Shown here: piece after piece, positions 1 to 10,329 of the stretch
Layout: each line of letters starts with the position of its first letter
Position numbering within the stretch: position 1 is the first letter of the stretch
Notes under the pieces: generated by a model
The model's database searches: none
What the model was told of the DNA's origin: nothing
Seen by the model: only the letters and a program-made list of their open reading frames with translations
Source: Pontederia crassipes
Taxonomy: Eukaryota > Streptophyta > Magnoliopsida > Commelinales > Pontederiaceae
Direction of reading: 5' to 3'
Assembly (NCBI GenBank): GCA_030549335.1
Contig: CM060188.1
Location: 46,837,696 to 46,901,695, forward strand
Length of the DNA stretch: 64,000 bases
Made by a program: the position numbers and the translations under genes

Positions 1-18
1 TCCAAATCTTCTGCTGAG

Positions 19-924
19 ATGGTGGTACCTCAATTAGAGGGATTTGGTGAGAAAGAGTCGGTAGTTATGGGGGTTGGAGATTCAACAACCACAGCTGGCG
101 GGGCAGAACTCAATACACCTACCAAAATGAACATACTAGATGGACCGGAGCCCACTGCAGAGTGCAGCCAAACTGGTTTTCTTCTGGATGTGATTAACAC
201 TGTAGCCCACAATGCACCAGGGTTAGTGGTAGAGATGAACTTAAATGTGGGGGCCAACCCCATGACAGCAACGGAAGCAAGAAGAGAGGTCTTAGTGGTC
301 CACCCTGATGAGATGGTGACAGCAACAGTGGAAGTGAGGGAAGAAGATAGTGTTAAATTTGATGTGCTAACTATTTTTCTTAAAAGCTTAAGCCATTAGA
401 AAGAACAACGTCATTTATTTTATATTCTTATCACTCCCCTTCACGTGTGGGCTGCTGACAACTTTTTAGTCTAGCCCAAGCCCAACATGTGGACAACTAA
501 GAGAGAAAATTACTTTTTAATAAGAGCTTAACAAGGTTCGAACTCTTGACCTCTGGCTCGCATACCATGTTAAATTTCATGTGCTGACCAATTTTCTTAA
601 AAGTTTAAGCCGTTAGGAAGAGCAACATATTTTATATTCTTAATACTTCTCACGTGTGGGAGGTTGACAACTTTTGATCTAGCCCAAGCCCAACACGTGG
701 ACAACAAAAGGAGGAAATTACTTTTTAATAAGAGCTTAACGAGGTTCGAACTCTTCACCTCTGGCTTTGATACCATGTTAAATTTGATGTGCTAACCAAT
801 TTTCCTAAAAGCTTAAGCCATTAGAAAGAACAACATCATTTCAGATAGAATTAGGATAGAGGACAATATGCGAAGAGAACATGAGGAGGTAGAGCTGGTG
901 GCAGCAGCTATGCCAGCAACTTGA
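19..924 (+). pseudogene. LINE-1 ORF1 C-terminal part, split by a TRIM
   Basis: An open frame enters from the left edge and runs to the TRIM that begins at 351. If the TRIM and one copy of its 5-bp target duplication are ignored, the same frame resumes at 849 and ends at the TGA at 922-924, about 80 bp before the endonuclease frame. ORF1 of plant L1 elements normally encodes an RNA-binding protein. No RRM or zinc knuckle is visible in this C-terminal piece, so the name rests on position, acidic composition and frame continuity. Confidence 0.6.
351..843 (-). mobile_element. Tandem TRIM retrotransposon: three LTRs, two internal domains
   Basis: Three related LTRs at 351-433, 568-about 645 and 776-843 each start TGTTAAATTT. 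The first and third end in CA and the second ends less cleanly. They are separated by two similar internal domains of about 130 bp. Each internal domain ends in a minus-strand primer site next to the LTR: GATACCATGTTAAAT at 770-784 reads TGGTATCAAAGCC on the minus strand, complementary to initiator-Met tRNA. A purine-rich stretch (GAAGGGGAG on the minus strand) lies at the other side of the first LTR. The whole unit is flanked by GATAG at 346-350 and 844-848. The third LTR lacks about 15 bp near its end. No coding capacity exists, as expected for a TRIM. Confidence 0.85.
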
Positions 925-1002
925 CGGCGAGGAAGGAATACAATTACCAGAGAAGAAAGTGTCATTATGAGATACATGACGTTGAGATCACAATTGTTCG
1001 CC

Positions 1003-1799
1003 AAGATGAGAGTCCTTACCTGGAACGTTAGGGGACTTTGTGAACCAAACCGGAGGGGAATACTACAACGATATATTAGGAAATGGAGGGTGGATATTTT
1101 TTTTTACAGGAAACTAAATTGGAATCATTTGATATGCAAATATGGAGTCAGATAGGAGGCTCACTGTTGAACAATCAGGTGACGCTAAATGGTACAGGAC
1201 GCTCTGGGGGCTGCTTACTAGATTGGAAAGGAGAGATGTTTGACTTAATCAACACCATTCAATCAAGAAATTGCTTGAGCGTAGTACTATCTAGATGTTC
1301 TGATAATAAAATTTTTTGTTATCCTGCATATATGGGCCAGGCAGTTGGCTGCACAGAATTGTGGGCAGAGCTAAGGCACCTAAGAATGCGTCATTCTGGC
1401 ATCGCTTGGTTACTAGGAGGTGATTTTAATGTGGCGCTGAACATAGAAGACAGAGTGATAAGGAGAAGAGGAAGAGACACTGGATCTGAAGGTTTTAGTG
1501 ATTTTATTCATGAGCAGAGACTGATGAATTTCCCAATCCTGAAATGTAGGTACACCTGGAGAAGTTCGGCCTCGCACACAACCAAATCAAAGCTTGATCG
1601 TTTCTTAGGATCGATTGAGCTAGCTGAAACATTTCAACTGGCAGGAGTTACTGCTATGGAGAGACCATTCTACAACCACACACCACTTCTATGGCAATCC
1701 AACGAAAGGACATCAAGTGGGACTAATTTCAAGTTTGAGAAAGCTTGGTTGATGGAGCCTGGCCTTAAGGAAATTGTGGTAGACACGAAATTGTGGTAA
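1003..1799 (+). pseudogene. LINE-1 endonuclease domain (APE-type)
   Basis: The domain begins with the diagnostic MRVLTWNVRGL motif at about 1006, followed by QETKLE and later GGDFNVAL and a LDRFL region, in the order usual for plant L1 EEP nucleases. The frame shifts within the T run near 1097-1105. The first part reads in the frame starting at 967 and the rest in the frame from 1083 to the stop at 1799. The nuclease nicks target DNA for target-primed reverse transcription in intact elements. The terminal SDH histidine region is degraded here (FYNHTPLL). Confidence 0.85.
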
Positions 1800-2280
1800 A
1801 CAAATGGCGAAGCTATCCAGCTGGGAGCGACCCGCTCATTGTTTTGTAAATTGGAGCAGCTACGTATATTCTTAAAACAACATAAGTCACAACAGAAGGA
1901 AACAAATGAACACAGACGAAATGAAGCTTTATCAGCCATAACAATCCTGAACCACATGGAGGACTCGCGAACATTATCAACAGAATAAGTGGAAGAGAGA
2001 CTAGCATGGCAGAACGTGGTTGCAGAGGAAGATAAAAAAATCTGAGATTTACTGACGACAAAGATCTAGACAACTTTGGTTGCAAGAAGGTGATGCAAAT
2101 ACCAGGTTTTTTCACTTATATGCCAGCAATAGAAGAAGGACCAACTAAATTGACCAATTGCAAATCAATGAAGTGTTGTGTGAGGTTGGGGCAGGTGCTG
2201 CTACATACTTCAAAGAATTCACTAAAAGGAGACAAATGGGGGAATCAAAGAATTGACAATTGATTTTTCTTAAGAGCAGT

Positions 2281-3480
2281 TGTGTGCATTGCGAGGTTTA
2301 AAAGCTGAAGGCTCTCCTAGTCCTGATGGATTTCCAGTCTTGTCTTATTGCAAATTTTGGTCAATGGTTGGATACTTGGATTTGATGTCATGGCTGCCTT
2401 AAGAGAATTTACCTTGCGGAAACCATGAATTTGAGAAAATCAATAATTTCTTCCTATTCTTAATGCCTAAATGTGCCTCCGTTGAACGCATTGAGGAATA
2501 TAGGCCCATTGCACTATCCAACGCAACATATCTTATAGTAGCCAAAGGGCTACTATAACAGGCTGAAGAAGACTTTGAGCTCCTTGGTGGATCCAGTACA
2601 ATCAGCTTTTATTAGTGAAAGATCTATCTCAGACAGTTTCACTATGGCTTTTGTGATAGTTTCATACTGGCGACGGAGTAATACTAATGGTGTCCTTTGG
2701 AAAGTGGACTTCTAGAAGGCCTATGATTCAATAGATTGGTCATTCTTATTGTGCTCTCTACGTAGACGTGGTTTTCCCGAACTATGGATATCATGGATGA
2801 AAAGATGTGTCTGCACTACCTCATTTTCAATTCTTATCAATGGAGCGCCAGCAGGTGGATGGATTCAACCACAGCGTGGGGTTCAGCAGGGGTGCTCTTT
2901 GGCACCGATGTTATTTGTATTGGTTGCAGATGCTTTGGCACGATGTACCTTTTTGGCATGTCGAGCTGGAATTCTATCTGGCTTCTCTCCGCACCCAGAA
3001 CAAGGCATCTTGATCCAATCTTACAATATGTTGATGACACATTGTTCTTTATTGGTGCAGCTAGTAGAGTGGCAACCTTGGTGCAGATTTTTGGTGATTT
3101 TTTGGGGTTACAAATTAATCACTCCAAATCTTCCTTCATCCCGTTTGGAATGAATGAGGAGATCATAGTGTCTGCAGTGGCCCTCCGGACAAGACAATCC
3201 TCATTACCTCTTAATTATCTTGGCTTGCCTTTGACTGACAGGAAAATTTTAGTTAGACTGGACAACAGTAGTGGAAAAGGTGGAAAAAAGATTAGATGGC
3301 TGGAAGTCTAGATTTCTTTCTCGCAATGGTCGTCTTGTTCTTGTCAAATCAGTTATAACGGCAATGCCAATATATTACATGTCCATATTTTGGATGCCAG
3401 AACAAGTGCTGAAGAGAATTGACCGACTCAGGAGAAATTTCTTATGGAAACACTCTGGGTCTGTATTGCACTTGTAGCAT
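2281..3480 (+). pseudogene. LINE-1 reverse transcriptase domain, frameshifted
   Basis: Recognisable L1 RT blocks are SPDGFP (about 2320), YRPIALSN (about 2500), a KAYDSIDW block (about 2715) preceded by an in-frame stop, then QPQRGVQQGCSLAP and YVDD (about 3029). YVDD replaces the usual FADD or YADD. The blocks are spread over all three forward frames. A thumb-like region follows to about 3480. The protein could not be made from this copy. Confidence 0.88.
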
Positions 3481-3693
3481 GGGAGGATGTATGTTGCTTG
3501 ATGAAAGAGGGGGGACTTATAGTTTTTTTTATCCTTATTCAGATGAATACATCCTTATATAGTTTCATTGTTTCATACTTCCTTATACAATCAGCTCCTT
3601 GGTGCTTATCATTTAGGGAGAAGAATTTTTTTTGAGAAAGGAAAGGATGACAACCAAAAGTTTTAGGGAGATATCTATTGCATTGTTGTCTAA

Positions 3694-4572
3694 ATGGACG
3701 TGTCGCACATGGGGACTGAAGAGGATCTATGGCATTCAGTCTTCTTTGCATGTCATGGTCGAATCCGATCCTGGGAAGCAAGAGGGATAATTGGTCGTAG
3801 AAGTTCTTCTTTTTGGAAGGATGTGGTGGGAATTATGATCAGGCTCAACCAGTTTTTCTCAGTTTCAATGGGAGTGGGTGCTGATTTATCCTTTTGGCAT
3901 GATGATTGGACAACACAAGGCCAGCTATGCTCAGTCTTTCCACGTCTATATGCTTTGGCTTAAAATCCACAGGCATCAGTGGCTGATAGCTGGCAAGGGG
4001 CAGGGAAAAGAAGGAACGGCACATGGATGCCCAACTTTTATTTCAATCTGTCAGACCGATGGGTAGAGGTGATGCTATTGACTGAAGACTGAGAATTTTT
4101 GCTCCCGAACAGTTACGAAGGGAGGATGGCAATGGTCTGCGGGTCAATTTAGTGTTTGACGAGTATACTGCCTCAGCAAGGTATTAACGAGGAGTTAATG
4201 GTGGACTGCGGGCTAATATGGCAAATAAAAATCCCGCTGAGATTTAGAGTATTTGCTTCGCTTTTGAGAAGAAAATGCCTACTTACTAGAGCATATCAGG
4301 TAAGATGGGCCCAAAAGCCGACATTAGTTGTGCAATGTCCGGAGCTGGAATGGAAGATACGAATCATCTATTTTTTTAATGTAATATCGTCAGAGGATTG
4401 GACTGGCATACTTAATGATGGCCTAATTAGCAGATCAGAAGTAGAGTTCGGGGAAGCCTTTAGAGGAGTTGGACAAGATGCAATGAGTCATGTGTATATA
4501 CGAAGGATAGCTACAAATTGGTGTATTATGGGCCATAAGGAGACACATGAATGCATATATCTTTTGAAATGA
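3694..4572 (+). pseudogene. LINE-1 C-terminal region with zf-RVT remnant
   Basis: Downstream of the RT, short frames carry HDDWTTQG (about 3899), the usual post-RT block of plant LINEs. Further on, IWQIKIPLRFRVFASLLRR is followed by LLTRAYQVRW, the approach to the zf-RVT zinc-binding motif. The cysteine-histidine cluster is broken by a frameshift near 4335-4375. No convincing RNase H domain is seen before the 3' UTR. Confidence 0.65.
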
Positions 4573-4819
4573 GAGAATGTATATAGAAAATATAGTGGGG
4601 ATAACGAGTGGTTTGATTAAGGAATGGGGGAATAATCAGTGACTTGCATTGCAGAGATATATGCATGGATATTCTTGTAATGTAAAGTTCTTATCAATAA
4701 AATGGATGGCTGACAAAATGTCTGCTATCCTCTTTACCCTAAAAAAAGTAATAATAACAGCAATTATCTTCTACAACAACTGTGTATGGAGGCAAACAAA
4801 GTTTACAACTGCTGCATAC

Positions 4820-4868
4820 TTGGCCAACATCTGCAGTAAAGCAAACAACTTCACATCCATAGTTCTCC
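4820..4868 (-). CDS. Argininosuccinate synthase exon 5 (49 bp)
   Basis: The acceptor is TACTGCAG and the donor is GTATGC. The exon encodes 16 residues, [16 protein letters not shown], and completes an Arg codon shared with exon 4. This is the block that directly follows the P-loop exon in plant argininosuccinate synthases. It ends in phase 0, so the next exon should begin with the conserved Gly-Ile-Lys-Glu segment, which is not in the window. Confidence 0.93.
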
Positions 4869-7800
4869 CTGCAGTACATAAATGAAAGAATAAGAACTCA
4901 AAAGAATACAAATACTGAGGTGTCAAAAGTAAAAGAACCAAGGATATTGGGCTTGTTAGAAAAGGTTTAATGCTTATTTTGATGGCATTGGTTTGTGTGG
5001 CTATGAGGTGAAATAACAAATTACTTCAATTATCCAATGAAAGACGAATAAACTTTCAAACATGAAAAAGGATAAATTAAAGTTGTGCCAGATTAGGCTT
5101 GTGTGTAAAAAAAAGGCAATCATCCAAATCGTATGGCTAATATTTTTTTTTTTGAGAAGGTATCGTAAGGCTAATAAATCACATCAAGCCCAATAAATAA
5201 GAAATACCTTAACCATGGGACTATCACTGATGTGTCCAAACCACCACTATAAGCCAGAACCACTTTGTTCAACTTTCCACGGAGGCCACTTCTAGTGTCA
5301 GTCTCTGTTTCACCAGCCACTACACTCTGAATAGCTGCATATGAAAATTTAATATTATATAACTTATAAACGTATATAAAAAAAGAAGTGCAAGTTACAA
5401 TAATTGTGAATTAATACTCTTGGCATATTATTGAAAATATTAACCATAGATTTATCCCCAAAGAACAAGGAAAAAATAAACGAGCCCATCACAACTCAAT
5501 CAACATAAATCAAACTGGTATAGGCATCAGTAAGATGAAAATCAGAACAGGGAAGTTGTAATTAACTTAATGACATATAAGAGGAGAAATGACTCGTTCA
5601 TAAATAGTGGAAAATGATTTTTTTTCCAAACTTCAAGAAGAAATTATACAAATTGCTCCCAGAAAAAAAATTTATACAAACCACATAAGTCATCCCATAG
5701 AAGAACAGGTTTCAAAAAGATAGTGAAACATACACACCAAGGACAGAACAATTTTGCTTTTGATGGAAATCACCAATATATGATACCAATATTGCTAATA
5801 AGTATGCCATAATTGGATTCAAAGCATCTCTGTAATCCAAACATATGATCGATACACATCTACAAAGTTATGGAAAATAAATTACCCTCTACGGTCAGCT
5901 AGCTATTTCATCGAGATAAACCAAAAAAGTTGAAGACGATGATGTGCAATCTTGAGTAATTGCTCCATATTGTAACAAAACATTAGTATATTATTATCTA
6001 CTTGTCTTCCAATGTCTTATTTCGTGATTTTTTCATGCACATAAAATATTTTTATAATATGAATAATATTCCCCCCTAGAATTTAGGAAAATCAACATAC
6101 CACCATATCTGTATTGAGTACCGGTATCATGCTCGTAAGTCATACCATGCAACAAACTACTTTTATTCTATGAACTCCACAAAATGGTGTAGTACAAGGG
6201 TTCCTGGCTGAGTGCACCAGGAGTTAAATACTTCTCGAGTTTTCTTACACCCATGCTACTAATTCATATGCATGTAAACAGAAATCCTAGCACCCACACA
6301 ATTAGTTCATATGCATGTAAACAAAAATCCTAGAGATTTAAAGGAAATCATTTTTTTTTCCAAGAAGATCTAGAATAAATTAAGAAACCGGTTTCAGGTT
6401 TCATTTGTAATGAGTGAATTGGGAATAAACTAGAAATGTTTCTTCATTTTTATTTCTTAATGAAAGGACGATAAACAGTATGTTTCTTTAGAGGAAAAAA
6501 GGATGACGACCTTATGTGGTTGTCATCCGGGTGTATATATCATTGAGAAATCGGAATCATGTACATGTGGGCTCTCGAAGAGAGAGCGGCAACATTCTAA
6601 AAGAGGAAAAGTATCTCAACTAGCCAAAACCCCACTCCCAAAGAGAAAAGGAAATGTAGTGTACAATATTCTCTATTTGACATTTCTCCCCAGTCCCCAC
6701 AAATATCACCCGGTTACGCTTAAGCCAGACAGCGCTCGTCAGGAATTAGCCAAAAAAGATGCTAGACGCACTCGCCATCTGTGTCTCTATCTGGCCAAAA
6801 CTCAGAGACCGTCGTCAAGTCCCCTGATCGGGGGAGACAGACCTCCAACGCCCGTCCACTGCCATATACATCGAGCTGTCGGACATGCAAAGAAAAGGTG
6901 GTTGATGTCCTCCTCCGCCTCGCCATACAGAACACAAGATGTGTTTGTGTGTGGCACACATCTCGCCTTGTACATCCTAGTGAGAAGCAGGTCCCGCTGC
7001 ACAAGCCAAGCAAAAATCTTGACTTTCAACGTCAGATGCCATCAATCCTCTGAAGTCGCTGCGTCAAAGCGGATGTAGAGGCTGCAAGCCGACCAAGACT
7101 CCATAAGCCATGTCCATCCATCAGTCCTGGAGTGGTTGGGGCACCGGGGGCAATCAGCTGGAGAAGCGCCAGAAGTTCAGAGAATTTCAGAGAGGGCCTA
7201 TCTGAAAAAAGAAGTCCAAGAGCCAAAGACGGGCCCCGGCCCCGACCACAACTCCGCCACAGTCGTATCAGGATGTGTCGGTAAAGCATATAGTCGATGG
7301 GAAAACATCCACAAGTGGTCCCCCGAGACGATAACCAGTATGTCAATCATCCAAAAATTCATTAACTCATCATGGGAGCATCCCACAATTATATTGGTTC
7401 AATAAAAGCTAAGATGGAACCGACCAACAGAGAACCAGTACCGAATCAACTCAAATGAATTTCTTGTTGATGTTAGCCCATTTGGCAATGAGGAAAATGG
7501 ATATGTAGAGAATTTGATGCCAAACTGATGTAGAGCACTATTTCCCACCATTAGATTGATAAAATAATTATCTACTATTTTATTCTATTGATTAGATAGC
7601 AAATTTGATCATGATGAAGATCATCATATTATCCAACGATAGTGATAAAATCTTTTAACATAATGATGAAGTGGACGATTATGATTTATTTATCCTCGTT
7701 CGATACTTTTCTCGATATGTACTACATCATATATGGACTATACCATTAATTTAATCATTTCATAATTGTAAAATCAATTGGATGATAGTAACTAAGTGCT

Positions 7801-8346
7801 CTACACCGGGCTGATATGCATATTCATTGACCTCCGCCGCAATTCCAAAGCAATCTTATAGAAACCCCCACCTTTGTTCTTCATGACAATCATGCTTTTT
7901 CTTCTGCATCGCCCAATAAGTATGCTAGAAAATCCAGTGTCTCTTGCTCCAAACTAGACAGAAAAAAAAATGCATTCAATTGACGAGGATATTCCATAAC
8001 AAAAAGCGAAAAAAAGCTGAAGAGACACTAGAATAGCTTGAATACCGGTTGGCCAAAGCAACCCTTGTTCGGAGATAAAACATTATGTTGATGAAGAAAA
8101 GCCCCTGTACAACGCAACAAACAGCAGAAGAAATCAGTACTATGCCAAGACTTGCATTGCCTCAAAAATGGCATTTGCATACATATCAACCCACAGTTTC
8201 AAGAATCGAGAATCGATTACAAAGTATTGAAAGAATAAAAATTTGAACCCCAAAAAAAAGGGACAAAAGCATTCATCACCCTTTTCGCCTACAACCGCCA
8301 CTTTGCCGATGCACCAGCAGCCCACGCCATACGCCTGCCCAGCCAT
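4820..8346 (-). CDS. Argininosuccinate synthase, 5' half (five exons), gene continues off the left edge
   Basis: The enzyme joins citrulline and aspartate with ATP to make argininosuccinate, the penultimate step of arginine synthesis, in plastids. Five exons were found on the minus strand: 8280-8346, 8046-8104, 7872-7953, 5208-5334 and 4820-4868. All introns have GT donors and AG acceptors, and all four junctions keep the reading frame. The fourth and fifth exons encode the signature: [19 protein letters not shown] (ATP pyrophosphatase SGGXDTS P-loop) followed by [16 protein letters not shown]. The three upstream exons encode a basic, serine-rich leader that would be the transit peptide. They do not match a family I can recall, so they are less certain. 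Intron 3 is 2.5 kb and carries a LINE fragment and a MITE. The next exon would lie beyond the LINE at 1-4752. Enzyme identity is very secure. The start codon is the best ATG but unproven. Confidence 0.85.
5208..5334 (-). CDS. Argininosuccinate synthase exon 4 (ATP-binding P-loop)
   Basis: This 127-bp exon has an ATGCAG acceptor and a GTATTT donor. It begins [19 protein letters not shown], the junction between transit peptide and mature protein, and continues into [14 protein letters not shown], the PP-loop that binds ATP. The first two bases complete an Ala codon with the last base of the exon at 7872-7953. Confidence 0.95.
5341..6479. other. AT-rich part of intron 3 of argininosuccinate synthase
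   Basis: This stretch between exon 4 and the intronic LINE fragment has no open frame of note and no clear repeat, apart from a short imperfect direct repeat near 6255-6335 (CATATGCATGTAAACA twice). I see nothing else in it. Confidence 0.6.
6480..7430 (-). mobile_element. 5'-truncated LINE fragment in an intron
   Basis: On the minus strand, [18 protein letters not shown] (about 7029) leads into a zf-RVT motif containing [14 protein letters not shown], then [10 protein letters not shown] and a 3' UTR. The 3' UTR ends with the inverted pair GGATGACAACC / GTCGTCATCC near 6500-6535, typical of plant L1 3' ends. A short A-rich end lies near 6490. The RT and endonuclease are absent, so this is a truncated insertion. 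It lies in intron 3 of argininosuccinate synthase in the same orientation as the gene. The 5' boundary is approximate. Confidence 0.8.
7527..7807. mobile_element. MITE-like element with short inverted ends
   Basis: TGTAGAGCACT at 7530-7540 is matched in inverse by AGTGCTCTACA at 7795-7805. The roughly 280 bp between them are AT-rich, non-coding and partly self-complementary (for example ATGATGAAGATCATCAT near 7610). No clean target duplication could be read. The family is unassigned. Confidence 0.5.
7872..8346 (-). CDS. Probable 5' leader exons 1-3 of argininosuccinate synthase
   Basis: Three short exons (8280-8346, 8046-8104, 7872-7953) have consensus splice sites, and their phases (1, 0, 1) join exactly to each other and to exon 4. 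Together they encode a leader of about 69 residues, with basic stretches such as [14 protein letters not shown] just before the conserved region, as expected for a chloroplast transit peptide. The leader itself is poorly conserved in the family, so the support is phase matching, splice sites and an upstream 5'-UTR-like sequence. One alternative is that exon 1 is non-coding and translation starts downstream. Confidence 0.55.
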
Positions 8347-8446
8347 ATCGGTCGACCCTTGTGCAGATGGGCCTGGATCCGCCGCAGAGAGAGAGATATA
8401 TGTTGTGGAGGAACAGGCGTGTGGAATGCACGGATGGAGAGAGGGC

Positions 8447-8454
8447 TAGGGTTT
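8447..8454 (-). promoter_or_regulatory. Telo-box (AAACCCTA) in the leader of the argininosuccinate synthase gene
   Basis: AAACCCTA lies on the minus strand about 100 bp upstream of the proposed ATG at 8346, followed by a CT-rich stretch. Telo-boxes of this form are common near transcription starts of housekeeping and translation-related plant genes. This supports a transcription start near 8450-8480. No clear TATA box was found. Confidence 0.5.
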
Positions 8455-8479
8455 AAGAGACTAAAACTTTAGGCTCTAC

Positions 8480-8735
8480 TTTTCATTTCATACCACTACC
8501 ACTACTAGATTAGATGATGCTAAAAACATCTATGTTTGGCAGGGCTTAGACCTATCCGATCAATGGGATTGGTCGATAGTAAAATACCATAATTAAATAT
8601 ATATGGAAAAAGAAAATGTAGATTAATAAAGCATATTAGTTAAATGGATAAATTTAGAGTAAATATTATTTAACATTATATCTTTTCTCCAACTTTATTT
8701 TTTAATATATTTTCCATCTATTATTATTTCACTAG
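8480..8735. other. Upstream region of the argininosuccinate synthase gene
   Basis: The region is AT-rich, with ATTAAATATATATGG near 8590-8610, and contains no coding frame. It would hold the promoter of the minus-strand gene if the leader exons are right. It then merges with degenerate retrotransposon sequence, and the boundary is not visible. Confidence 0.4.
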
Positions 8736-10199
8736 ATATCCTTTGTACATGTGATGGCCCATTTTCCAGTCACACACATGACATTTCTCTCTCCTCCCCT
8801 CTCAACGACCTCGTCAAAGGCCGAGGGAGGGGGCGATGCATCCCTCTCTCGTTGACGGCCAACGATCGTAGAGGGATACGTATTGACTCATGATAATTAG
8901 TGTGATGACATATGTGCGGAATTTAATTATGAGTATGATGATATCTTAGAATACTTTTTTATTTATTTGGCAACTTATATTATATGAGTTATTCTTTAAA
9001 TATTTCTCATATGGATAATTTGATTATTTAAATATTATATGTACTCGTATTATTTTCCTATGTTATACTTCTATTTCACTCACTGAGCAAATGATTGTTG
9101 CTCATAATACTCATTTAAAATTTTTTAAATAGTCGTAAGTTTTCGAGTTGAGTCGACTCGGATCTTATTTTTTGCCCCATATAAAAGATATCGAGCCGCT
9201 AAAGCACTTTTATTTTTCCCTTTCACTTTTGTTTTGGAAGCATACATTTAATAGATAAATATAGATGTTGTAATTAAGTTTATAAGATTTTTTTTGTAAG
9301 ATTGTATAAAACTTAATTTTGTGGGATGCTATATGTGATATGCTTTGTGGAAAAGAAAAAAAATATATAGTGAATATTATGTCTTATATATTGTGATTAA
9401 ACTTTGATGAGTTCATATGTAACTATTGCATGTATTGGCAAATAAGGAAGGGATGTTTCGTCGATTTTATTTTTAGAATTGCTAAACATAATTAACGGAT
9501 GTAATAATTATGATTAGAACTTAGTCATGGAGTTGGGTGTAATAGCTAAGTCAATTTTAGTTTTTTACTTCTTAGTGCTGCTGACTTTTGTCCAAGAGGA
9601 TAATCTATTCCTTGATTGTTGTATGCATGTAGAGAGAGGGACCATGGTCGAGGTGTGTCTAAAGAGTCACTGATGACTAATTTCGGGTAGAGTCGAAAGG
9701 TCTACTTGGAGCTTTCTTTGTTTTCTCTCTCAAACCGAACTTAAGATCATCCACCAGAAAGGGATTATTACTTATCATAATTCAGTACAGGCTTAGAGTT
9801 GGCTGAGCTTTGACGTACGTCCTATGACTTCTCTCGAAGGGACATCTACTGTTATTTTATGATTCAAAAAACATAACTCTTGAAATAGCCCCATAATCCT
9901 TAATGTTTATCTACTTTGATCTTTGTAATCCATAAACTTTATATAGCTTCATTTGTTGTAATTTTCTAATTTGTACCATTTCACTTTCTTGGCTTGAACA
10001 TTCTTTTCCTTCAAAATAATTTTCATCAAGTGTGAACATTCCAGTTTTGTTTCTTTGGATCGACCCTTAAATATTACACTGACGGCTGCACGCTTGTATT
10101 CTCATCGTATGTGCTAAAAAATTATAAATTTTAAAGCTTATTCGAAATTATCCTATGAAGTACTCAAATCACACATCAAACATCGTCGAGTCAAGTTTT

Positions 10200-10217
10200 T
10201 GACGTCATCGTCGGGGA
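10200..10217 (+). promoter_or_regulatory. Decayed primer binding site of Athila/Tat type
   Basis: TGACGTCATCGTCGGGGA matches the Athila/Tat primer site TGGCGCCGTTGCCGGGGA at 13 of 18 positions. Four of the five differences are C-to-T or G-to-A, as expected from deamination of methylated cytosines. It sits seven bases after a TCA that would end the 5' LTR and is followed by ACAAAG, as in intact elements. Confidence 0.6.
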
Positions 10218-10329
10218 CAAAGAAATTTTAATTTGCACACTTGATTTTCTGTTTTGCTCTAGCTAAGTCTTGTTTATACAATCATTATTTATACATCACC
10301 ATATTGTGAATATATTGCTTACTTATTGA

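Larger units (their letters stand above)
1..4752 (+). mobile_element. Degenerate L1-type LINE (LINE-1), 5' end outside window
   Basis: This is a non-LTR retrotransposon read on the plus strand. Visible in order are the end of an ORF1-like frame (to 924), an apurinic-type endonuclease (from about 1003), a reverse transcriptase (about 2281-3480) and a zf-RVT-like tail (about 4190-4400). An AT-rich 3' UTR ends in a short A run near 4741-4748. Frameshifts and stops in every domain make it inactive. Its 3' end lies about 70 bp from an argininosuccinate synthase exon on the other strand, so it very likely sits antisense in an intron of that gene. The 5' end and target duplication cannot be seen. 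The domain calls are firm and the exact 3' boundary is approximate. Confidence 0.9.

Noticed and set aside
535..560. AAGGTTCGAACTCTTGACC as a Pol III B box of a tRNA gene or SINE
   Set aside because: It resembles a B box, but it lies in the TRIM internal domain next to the primer site. No acceptor stem or A box can be placed around it.
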